NCBI GenBank assembly: GCA_030220185.1
Contig: JASPKZ010001233.1
Span: 124,001-188,000 of the forward strand
Direction: 5' to 3'
Source: Diploptera punctata
Lineage: Eukaryota; Arthropoda; Insecta; Blattodea; Blaberidae
Length of the DNA: 64,000 nt
Part shown: in pieces, positions 30,098 to 38,189 of the stretch
Numbering within the stretch: the first letter of the stretch is position 1
Layout: each line of letters starts with the position of its first letter
Notes under the pieces: generated by a model
Seen by the model: only the letters and a program-made list of their open reading frames with translations
Databases searched by the model: none
Told to the model about the DNA's origin: nothing
Made by a program: the position numbers and the translations under genes

Positions 30098-30335
30098 ATA
30101 TTTTACACAAAGTCATTAAAAATCCAATTGACCAATTTAGAAAAAATAAGAGTCCACGCGTTTCAGTAGCGACGCTACCATTATCAAGACTTAATATTGA
30201 CTCAAGTGTTGATAATGGTAGCGTCGCTACTGAAACGCATTGACTCTTTTAACTTTTTTAAATTGGTGAATAGGGGTTTTATTGACTTTGTGTAATACAA
30301 GTTTATCACCAAGAAACTTCTATTTATTAAATACG
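30098..30335. repeat. Fold-back element of the ATCACCAAGAAGG family
   Basis: Arms of about 45 bp (GCGTTTCAGTAGCGACGCTA and its complement) surround a ~25-bp loop. The inner stem TAGCGTCGCTA is followed by CTGAAACGC and TTGACTC. The right flank GGGGTTTTATTGACTTTGTG then TTTATCACCAAGAA matches 16780-16835 and 44200-44245. Confidence 0.75.
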
Positions 30336-30415
30336 ATTATAATGTTTTATTTAAGCTGGCATAGTAAAGGCCATACGTCCTTCTCTTTCACTCAACCAGC
30401 GAATAATAAAATCAT
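30335..30415 (-). repeat. Diverged LINE 3' tail unit
   Basis: TTTATTTAAGCTGGCATAGT then ACTCAACCAGCG resembles the tail unit at 20990-21050. Confidence 0.4.
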
Positions 30416-30519
30416 ACCAAAAATTAAATACTTATTGCAATTTTAAAATACTGTTAAAATATAGACTAAACAAAGCACAATGCGAATGTGGTCTAATATT
30501 AGCTAATACTAATAAAACA

Positions 30520-31310
30520 AAACATATAAATTTGGAATAAGAATATCAGAAAATAGAAAATTAAACACCCTACTGTTTGCAGATGACCAAATAATAATAG
30601 CAAATTCCGAAGATAATCTACAGAAAGGTCTGTATGAACTTAACAAAATTACAGAAGAATATGGATTAAAGATATCTACAGAAAAAACAAAAATTATGGC
30701 ATTTCAAGGTGTAGATCCTGTCAGAAGTAAAATTGTACTGGACAATAAAATTTTGGAGCAGGTGAATAATTTTACATATCTAGGATGCAATATCTCATAT
30801 GAAGAAGAAAAGGATGTAAATGCAAAAATATCTAAATTTTTAAGAATTTTAGGGTTAATAAATTCTATCTTCAAGCCACAGTTAGTCCAAAAGCATTCAA
30901 GACTGAAAGTGTATAAAACACTGGCTCTTCCAACTCTTTTGTATGGTAGCGAAGTATGGACGTTGAAACAGAAGGATATACAGAGACTTAGATCTGCTGA
31001 AATGAGATATCTTCGGAGGACTGCAGGATACACACTACTAGATCACAAAAAAAAGAAGACATCTTAGAAGAATTACACATGGAATCTTTAGAAAACAAAA
31101 TTTCTGATTATAAGTCAAGATGGATACAACATGTTCATCGAATGGAAGATCACAGAATACCCAAACTAATGTTAAGATATCAACCTGCAGGAAGAAGAAG
31201 ACCAGGACGTCCACTCAAAAGACTTCTGGATGGTGTTTCTCTTGAGGCCGAAACAGGTCAACAAATGGCCTAAATTCGTGAATGTACTATGATGATGATG
31301 ATGATGATGA
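30520..31310 (+). pseudogene. RTE-2 LINE, 5'-truncated copy
   Basis: The frame opens upstream of the ATG with NTLLFADDQIIIANSED, the FADD form of the RT catalytic motif. It continues in 30696-31067 (LEQVNNFTYLGCNISYEEEK, KTLALPTLLYGSEVWTLKQK, AEMRYLRRTAGYTLLDHK). A single-base indel in the A-run near 31050 moves it to 31079-31273 (WIQHVHRMEDHRIPKLML, GRRRPGRPLKRLLDGVSLEA). The 3' end is an (atg)n tail. Only the frameshift keeps this C-terminal third from being open. Confidence 0.85.
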
Positions 31311-32370
31311 CTAATAAAACATGGAATATAAATAAAATAAAATAAAATAAAGTAAAAAAAAACTTCTTAGTTGAATATTTATAGGTATATACAAAATGAT
31401 GAATATAGTCGTTATGCGGGTAGTATTTTCATTGTGTGGAAGTAAGATATCATTTAATTTGGATTTAAATATTGATACTGATTGACAATCCCTAACATGA
31501 CTGGGAAGTGAGTTCCATACTCTAGTCATATATATTGTGTAAGATTCAAAGTAATCTGCAGAAAGGTCTGTATGAACTTAACAAAATTACACAAGAATAT
31601 GGATTGAAGATATCTACAGAGAAAACAAAAATTATGCCATTTCAAGGTCCTGTCAGAGGTAAAATTGTACTTGACAATAACATTTTGGAGCAGGTGAATA
31701 ATTTTATATATCTAGGATGCAATATCTCATATGACGAAGAAAGGATGTAAATGCCAAAATATTAAAAAAAAAAAAAAAAAATAGGTTTAATAAATTATAT
31801 CTTCAAGCCACAGATAGTCCAAAAACATTCAAGGCTAAAAGTGTATAAAACACTGGCTCTTCCAACTCTTTTGTATGGTAGCGAAGTATGGAAATTGAAA
31901 CAGAAGGACATACAGAGACTTAGATCTGCTGAAATTAGATACCTTCGGAGGACTGCAGGATACACACTACTAGATCACAAAAAAAATGAAGACATTTTAG
32001 AAGAATTACACATGGAACCTTTAGAAAACAAAATTTCTGATTATAAGTCAAGTTGGATGCAACATGTTCATCGAATAGAAGATCACAGGATACCCAAACA
32101 AATGTTAAGATATCAACCAGCAGGAAGAAGAAGACCAGGACGTCCACTCAAAAGACTTCTGGATGGTGTTTCTCTTGAGGCCGAAACAGGTCAACAAATG
32201 GCTGAATTCGTGAATGTACTATGATGATGATGATGATGAAGATTCAAAGTATAAACGTATTCTGTGCTGTGCATAAATAATGAATATTGCATTCATTTTA
32301 AAACTTTCAATGTACCGTCTCAAAAATGAAAACCGAGGGAGCTCTTCAATTATTAATTTTTTTCAGTAGT
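31311..32370 (-). pseudogene. C-terminus of another LINE, split by an RTE-2 insertion
   Basis: On the minus strand, the part beyond the insertion (32252-32370) reads PRFSFLRRYIESF and AQHRIRLYFES. It continues in frame at 31540 as YTIYMTRVWNSLPSHVRDC and FKSKLNDILL. The xRxWNSLPxxVR..SxxxFKSxL motif closes the ORF2 of many non-LTR elements (CR1, jockey and I groups). The frame is preserved across the excised insertion. Confidence 0.7.
31554..32238 (+). mobile_element. RTE-2 LINE, 5'-truncated, with 13-bp target duplication
   Basis: AAGATTCAAAGTA flanks the copy at 31541-31553 and 32239-32251. It starts inside the RT (LQKGLYELNKITQEYGLK after the FADD motif) and ends in (gat)n. An A-run near 31770 replaces some codons and shifts the frame. 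The second frame, 31841-32224, runs unbroken from YKTLALPTLLYGSEVWKLKQ to the end (GRRRPGRPLKRLLDG). 5' truncation with a duplication is the signature of target-primed reverse transcription. Confidence 0.9.
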
Positions 32371-32799
32371 AACATAATGATAGTGCAATAATAAAAAGAG
32401 ATCTACTCCTAGGATGGGTACCATGATAGTTAATGGGTTAAGTAAACTAATTTTGTATTTATAGGATCATTATTTTTTTTAATTATTTACAAAATATGCT
32501 TGTACATTCCATGTTCCTATAAGAATGGTCCTTTTTCTTAGCTCTTTTCGTCGTTTATTAAATCCATCCGGCATTTCATGCTTGGGCTTTTCAGCACTGT
32601 ACATTTTTTAACGAACAGGAAGCTTGCCTGATACGTCAACCATCAACCTAGAAGACCAGGGGATTTTTAATCAAACTTCTTTTCCTTTAGCCTTTGATAA
32701 CCAACGCCTAACTGCAAGGCAGCAGTTCCTATAAACCCTAGGCAGGGGCACTTACAGGATAATATCAGTCGGGCAGAAACAGTGTAATTAAACAATAGA

Positions 32800-33060
32800 T
32801 GAATGTTCAAACTTTAATTGTGGATTTCATAAAAAAAATTAAATGTTATGGTAATGTAAAAAGAATGACAGAAGACAGTTACCGAAGAAGAATACTATAA
32901 CTTGGTAGAAGAAGAAGAGGACGGCCAAAAATAATGTGTATTAATGGTGTTTTGAGTAGAATGAAGGAAAAAGGATTGGACCACCGAGATTGGAATGACA
33001 GAGAGATGTGGAGGAGAATGACAGTAGATTAATTGGGCGCAGGAAGATTTTGTGAAACAT
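32800..33060 (+). pseudogene. LINE C-terminal fragment
   Basis: The plus strand reads IKCYGNVKRMTEDSYRRRI, GRRRRGRPKIMCINGVLSRM and WNDREMWRRMTVD. This is the xGxVxRM/GRRxxGRP ending of an RTE-type LINE, different from RTE-1 to RTE-3. Stops interrupt it. Confidence 0.65.
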
Positions 33061-33097
33061 TATAAAACCTGCTAAATAAATAAATAATTAAAACGGA

Positions 33098-33418
33098 TGT
33101 TAATATTAATAGATACCGGGCTATGTGGTCGTGGTCTATAACTGGTGTTTCTTCCAGACGTTTCTACCTCTACTGCGGAGGGCATCTTCAGTGGGTAGTG
33201 CTTCTAGGTGGTGTTCCTTGTCGTAGACTCACAGTCGAGTCTTCTAGGTGGTGTTCCTTTATCCTTTATCGTAGACTCGACTGTGAGTCTACGACAAGGA
33301 ACACCACCTAGAAACACTACCCACTGAAGATGTCCCCCACAGCTGGGGGAGAAACGTCTGGAAGAAACACCTGTTATAGACCACGGTCACATAGCCCGGA
33401 GTCTATTAATATTATGAA
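33098..33418. repeat. Fold-back element with ~145-bp arms
   Basis: The left arm 33098-33240 and right arm 33272-33418 are near-perfect inverted repeats around a ~30-bp spacer that itself duplicates TCTTCTAGGTGGTGTTCCTT. Both arms carry CTGAAGATG, then a short hairpin, then GAAACGTCTGG. The hairpin differs between the arms (CCCTC...GAGG versus TCCCCC...GGGGGA) yet stays paired. Confidence 0.85.
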
Positions 33419-33535
33419 TACCAGCCGTAAAAGTCTGCATTCCACAAAAACGGATATTGTCCTGAGTTTGGTGTCATGGGAGTTAATGTTGCATTTATAG
33501 GACCATTGTTTTTAAGGATTTAAAAAAAATACTAA

Positions 33536-33960
33536 CTCATGGCACTATCGAACCATAGGTTCATGGCCGCACGGGTATAAGCTCTCCATACATCTCTATC
33601 CTGAGCTAATGTTTTCTAATCATTCCCTGTATAACCTATTTCTCTCAAATCATGGCTAATGTTATTCTCCCACCTCATTCTAGGTCTACCAACTGAGCGT
33701 TTACCTTCTGATTTTCCTACAAGAAGCTTCCATGCTCGTTTTTCATTCCCCATTCGTGCCACATGTCCTGTCCATGGCAGTCTATGAGACTTAACTGTTC
33801 TTATTACATCTGGCTTCCTATAAAGACCATATAGTTCACTGTTATGTAAAGTGTTCTCCATTCACATGTCTGTTCATCTCTCTTTGGTCAAAATATTTCT
33901 TAAGAACTTTATTCTCAAATACTCGCAATCTCCTTCTCTCCCTTAAAGTATGAGTCTCGC
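33536..33960 (-). pseudogene. RTE-1 LINE 3' fragment (copy E)
   Basis: The minus frame 33616-33861 includes LYGLYRKPDVIRTVKSHRLP, WTGHVARMGNEKRAWKLLVG and SVGRPRMRWENNISHDLREI. It is truncated after REKERRLRVFENK-coding sequence near 33955. Confidence 0.8.
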
Positions 33961-33964
33961 AATA

Positions 33965-34540
33965 ATTAAAACATTTTAACAAAGTCAAGATTTTCTTTGT
34001 ACAGTATGATTGCACAAACGTAAAAACTTAGTTTTTTTTAATATTATAATTATTGAACACTGAAACTTTGATGGTTTTAAAATACGGACAAGAAATCCAT
34101 AAATTATTTAGCTATGTGATAACGATTGGTAAGTATTGTTATGTTGGTTTAATACGATTATTTTTGCTGCACGTAAGTTTCGGATTTGTAATAAATGAAA
34201 CATAGTCCCTTCTTCCACTAACTATTTGATTTGACGCTTGATTGTTCTGACTGACGTTGCGCTGGAAATAATTAGTTTCTTTTTAATTTCCTTTTCAATT
34301 AAATTTCTTTAGTAATGTTCCCTTATATGATTTGTGCCACAATACATACAAAATAAATATCACTGATTAATCAGACTGGAATTGATCTCTTTGTGATATT
34401 ATCACCTGAATTTAAACATACATATATCATACCATATCCTTTTTGAAATTATATCATTCGCATATAATAAGAGAACTACAAAACAAATACATCTATTTTA
34501 ATAAATTGTAAATACACCATTACTTTTTTTCCCCCCCATT
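33965..34540. other. AT-rich, nothing identified
   Basis: No recognised repeat or coding pattern. Confidence 0.4.
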
Positions 34541-34559
34541 TGTGTATTCATTTTTTTTT

Positions 34560-34815
34560 TATTTTACGTGTTTTAAATGTATCCAACATCTTTTTGTGCC
34601 CAATATTAAGTTTTGCTTCTCTTCCTTTATTCATCTCTATCCTTCCAATCACCATCCTACAGTTCCCTGTACTTCATCAAATTCATAATTCCCTGTATCC
34701 ATGTCTTCTTACGTCTCCCTATTCTTTTCTTCCGATTTGAAATCCACTCCAAATTCCTTACTGGCAACCAATCTTCATTCATCCTCTTCATTTTTTGTAC
34801 AATTCTATATTTAAA
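34560..34815 (-). pseudogene. Decayed LINE 3' fragment
   Basis: The C/T-rich plus strand (CTTACGTCTCCCTATTC) lines up with the reversed GRPRxxW region of the LINE at 22450. No continuous peptide remains. Confidence 0.4.
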
Positions 34816-34827
34816 AAAAACATGTGA

Positions 34828-35148
34828 CCAGCCTCGTGGGCTAGTGCTCAGCGTTTCTGACTACTGTTCATGAGGTCCCGGGTTCGGTTCCCGGCATACC
34901 ACAGGATTTTTTCCTTAAAGAGAATTATTCCTGCGGTTGCCCATGGTCTGGAATTTAGGTTAAGTTTGGGTTAAGGACTATCCTGGCGCTTCATTATCAT
35001 GTATCACCCATCATAACATCGAGGTAACGTAACTCTGTCTTCCAGGTGCCCCAATCTAAGAAATTGATTACAATTCCGCCAATGCCAGGGGAGAAAGCCA
35101 GATATGTCATAAAAGACAACCTGATGGCATTGAAATGCAGTATTTGGA
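34828..35148 (+). repeat. SINE-B with tail type 2
   Basis: The tRNA-like head is CAGCCTCGTGGGCTAGTG with B box GGGTTCGGTTCCC, then body TTGCCCATGGTCTGG. The tail (GAGGTAACGTAACTCTGTC to ACAACCTGATGGCATT) is homologous to SINE-A tail type 2. Confidence 0.82.
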
Positions 35149-35253
35149 CTGAGATTTGTGGTACAATAAAAATCGTATTTGAATAGTACTCTTCCGTGTC
35201 AATTGATTTTTTCTTTACCAAGCCATTTACTTACTCTAATCATATATTATTAT

Positions 35254-35455
35254 TTTGTTATTATTATTCATCATCCGGTATCATCTTCCATCTTCCGGAA
35301 ACCAAACGCAATTCCTCTCGTCTATCCATTGATCTTCCTCCAATCATCTGATATTCATAGCCGCTTGTACCCCCTCTATCCAAGTTTTCTTCGGTCTTCC
35401 TCTCTTCCTCCTTCCCATTGGGATCCATTCCATAACAATTTTAGGCAATCTTTGC
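35254..35455 (-). pseudogene. Decayed LINE 3' fragment
   Basis: The reversed pattern of a GRP-W type C-terminus (TCTTCCTCTCTTCCTCCTTC) follows a (tta)n and (atc)n tail. Peptide continuity is lost. Confidence 0.45.
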
Positions 35456-35479
35456 TCTGGCAATCTTTTGTGTGGAGTT

Positions 35480-35922
35480 ACCAGTCTCCCATCGGGCGCC
35501 CACTCAGGTGGCGGATAGGGGAATGCTCACCAGATTTGGCGGGCACTGGGGAAATAAAATACCAAGGGCGGACCAAAACTAGCGCTGCTGCCTTGCAGTA
35601 AGATACTGGACTATCGAAGGCTTGATGAAGAAAACCTTGAACAAAAATTTCCCGACCCCCAGGTTGGTGGCTGATGCATCGGGCCAGCTCCTCGTTCATT
35701 ATAAAAAGTAAATGCTAAAAAAATCATGCCTCGGAAAAAAACATTCTAAGACGATTAAAGCTAAGAAAAAAGACCTAGAAAATTGGCACATGGAATATTC
35801 AAGGCTGCAGAAATAAAATGGAGGAAGTAATTAAAGAAGTAGATGCAATGAAACTAGATTTGGCAATTTTAACAGAAACAAAGAAGAAATACACAGGAAA
35901 TGAAACATTAGGCACTTATATA

Positions 35923-35930
<8 letters not shown>
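35480..35930 (+). pseudogene. LINE 5' leader and endonuclease N-terminus
   Basis: The frame before and after the ATG at 35818 reads KIGTWNIQGCRNKMEEVIKE and LDLAILTETKKKYTGNETLG, the first strands of an AP-like endonuclease (TWN, LAxLTET). It stops at a (tta)n run near 35925. Upstream, 35490-35700 is a more GC-rich leader containing CAGGTGGCGGATAGGGGAA, a phrase also found in the GC-rich array at 38274-39676. This is a 3'-truncated or interrupted LINE. Confidence 0.7.
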
Positions 35931-35974
<44 letters not shown>

Positions 35975-35990
35975 TTATTATTATTTTTTT
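35926..35990. repeat. (TTA)n microsatellite
   Basis: About twenty TTA units, slightly interrupted at the end. Confidence 0.95.
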
Positions 35991-35999
35991 CTTTCTTTC

Positions 36000-36135
36000 C
36001 CTTGTCAACTTTATATTGTGTAGTCTATATGTATTATGTATCATTAATCATAATTTTTGTATAATTTAACCCTGGTGAAGTGGAAGACAAGACCTTATGG
36101 TCTTAACTCCATCAGGTAAAAAAATAAATAAATGA
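36000..36135 (+). repeat. LINE 3' UTR and tail (GGCCTTAACTCTGCCAGG family)
   Basis: GTGGAAGACAAGACCTTATG then GTCTTAACTCCATCAGG and (aaat)n is the plus-strand form of the tail at 12965 and 20935. The LINE endonuclease start and this tail are joined by the (TTA)n tract. Confidence 0.55.
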
Positions 36136-36159
36136 AACATAAAAAAAGAGTCAAGGCTG

Positions 36160-36415
36160 GGTGTCGACCGCGGTGGACTAGTGATTATGTTCCTTGCCTC
36201 TGGTCCCGAGGGTCGCAGGTTCAAACCCGGACGGGGTCGATGGATTTTTTAGAATGGACAAATCCAAGGAGAAAATCCTCCAGGAGGGAAGCCGTGGGTT
36301 ACGAGACTGAAGATTTTCAGGCTCGTAAATGATCCTTAAGTCTGAATAAAGAGCCTCTAAGAAAATTTACTGACCCTATCATCCTAGTAATAGGCTACCT
36401 TAGTTGCCTACTAGA
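36160..36415 (+). repeat. SINE-E
   Basis: Head GACCGCGGTGGACTAGTG with B box GGTTCAAACCCGG, body GATTTTCAGGCTCGTAAATG, end CCTTAGTTGCCTACTAGATG. Other copies are at 46490 (minus), 47113 (minus) and 50080 (plus). Confidence 0.78.
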
Positions 36416-36560
36416 TGTTATAACTGGTTTTCTCAACCTGGAGCCGTTACGTATTGTAGCTACCCAAATGCATGCCGAAATTTCATGAGAAAATTTCTTC
36501 CCCATGGTGACCTGAACAAAAGCAAGTCTTGTAGCTCTACGCTAAGGCATCTAGCCTTCT
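36416..36560 (-). repeat. SINE-D fragment
   Basis: The middle of SINE-D on the minus strand (TTATAACTGGTTTTCTCAAC through CTCTACGCTAAGGC), abutting SINE-E. Confidence 0.65.
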
Positions 36561-36579
36561 ATTATTGAATTTAACAAAA

Positions 36580-36920
36580 ATAGTATGGCGGAACCGTGGA
36601 GCAAGCGGTTAGACGCTCGCCTCTCACCGCTGGTGTCCCGAGATCTAGTCTCGGCCACTCTATGTGGGTTTCGTGGTGGACGGAACGGAGCTTGGGCAGG
36701 TTTTTCTCGGGGTTTTCTCCCGTTTTCCCCTTGCACAATTTCATTCCACCATCTCTCCATACTCATTTCGTTCATCTGCCCCCGTGATGGTGCGTCTGGG
36801 GTGGTCGGCAGACACTTTTGTCATTCACAGACCTCTATATAGGGGCTTCATGTCATCTCATCCCTCGACCCGATTTTGAGTTGGACACTAGTTGAGGATA
36901 TTTTTTCTTTTATTATGGCG
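36580..36920 (+). repeat. tRNA-headed SINE-like repeat, single copy seen
   Basis: CGTGGAGCAAGCGGTTAGAC and GGTGTCCCGAGATCTAGTC resemble A- and B-box positions. GTATGGCGGAA before and TTATGGCGGAA after 36920 may be the target duplication. Only this copy is in the window; the open frames here are incidental. Confidence 0.45.
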
Positions 36921-37412
36921 GAATTAGCAGAAAGTAGATTTACATTCAAATTTGGGAGATACAAGAGTCAAAACGCGGGGATGCTAGCCTGACTGGAATT
37001 TTTGTAAGAATCTTCTTCAGTCGTGAAGGAAAACCCTATAATTAAGAAGAAATTAAGTCATGAATCTGGATTCTGAAGATCTATGTTTTATGTTAAATTA
37101 CTGAACCATTCAGAGTGTAATTTTTATTGTTATTTTTTTGTTTTTCCTAAATTGGAGCCTTTAGGTAAAATTTAATCCACATTTCATATTCAAGTAATAT
37201 ATTAATTGCCTGTTAGGTCTTTCTTTGAGGCATTGAGCTAACAACTTGTCACTCGCTGCCATCTGTTGAGAAATGAGCCCAGCTAAATTAGTTTGCTTAA
37301 TTAACTCCCATAAGGGAGCACCTTTACTTCATGTGGTGATGTACAGGTATAAAGAGACATACATGTTAATTCTAAAAATATCCATAAAAGTTTATCCTGC
37401 CTGAATTAATAA
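36921..37412. other. Nothing identified
   Basis: No recognised repeat or coding pattern. Confidence 0.4.
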
Positions 37413-37414
37413 TA

Positions 37415-37745
37415 TGCGCCGTAGCCGAGTGGTTAAGGCAAGATGCATTGGCGTAGAGCTACGGGACTTACGCTGGTTCGGTTCTCAATGGGGGGAAGTT
37501 TTCTTATGGAATTTCGGCCAGTATGGGACCGGTGCCCACTCAGCATCGTGAGGCATTTTTGTAGCTACAATAAGTACGGCTCCAGGTTAAGATAACCAGC
37601 TATAACGGCTGGGGGACCCGACATGCCGACCACATGTCAACACTACACTGGCTGGATGATCGTTTACCTCTGTGATAAATACATGTGGATGTGAGGCCAG
37701 CAGCCGGGTGGTAGGCCAAGGGTCTTCTATACCTTTCGCGCCATG
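37415..37745 (+). repeat. SINE-D, full copy
   Basis: Head GCGCCGTAGCCGAGTGGTTA with B box GGTTCGGTTCTC, the shared body (AATTTCGGCCAGTATGGGAC), and end CGCGCCATGGAG-like. Confidence 0.85.
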
Positions 37746-37816
37746 GAGTTCAGTTAGTTTAGCTTAGTTTAGTTTAGACAGAAAGGGTTATTGAATTTTA
37801 ATACCCACAAATTCTG

Positions 37817-38062
37817 CGATGGGCAGGATATGTGGCACGAATTGGGAATGGAAGATAGGCATGGAAGCTTATTGTAGTAAAACCAGAGGGAAAACGCCCA
37901 GTGGTAGACCAAAAAATGAGGTGGGAGAATAACATAACAATGATTTGAGGGAAATAGATTATACTGGGGATGATTGGAAAACATTAGCTCAGGATAGGGA
38001 TGTATGGAGAGCTTATGTCCGTGCATCCATGAATCTGTGGGTTCGATAGTGCCAGTGAGTTA
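37817..38062 (+). pseudogene. RTE-1 LINE 3' fragment (copy F)
   Basis: The plus strand matches the RTE-1 C-terminus (LRWAGYVARI-like, then VVKPEGKRP, MRWENN, YTGDDWKTLAQDRDVWRAYV) and ends at the GATAGTGCCAGTGAGTTA consensus. It has frameshifts and is one of three RTE-1 copies on this strand. Confidence 0.75.
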
Positions 38063-38064
38063 AT

Positions 38065-38185
38065 TAGTTAGTGGTAATGTTATTGTCTCTTATACAGCGG
38101 GGCCTGGTTCGATCCATGATCGGGACAAATTTCCTGATGAATTTTCATTCGGAGTTTTACCCATCTGTATGTGGCGTGGAACAAT
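38065..38185 (+). repeat. Degraded SINE-A head
   Basis: CAGCGGGGCCTGGTTCGATC followed by a CCTGATGAATTTTC-like body resembles a decayed SINE-A. Confidence 0.5.
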
Positions 38186-38189
38186 ATCT

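Noticed and set aside
34508..34873. Hydrophobic small ORFs resembling membrane proteins
   Set aside because: They translate the C/T-rich complement of a decayed LINE, and the hydrophobicity follows from base composition.
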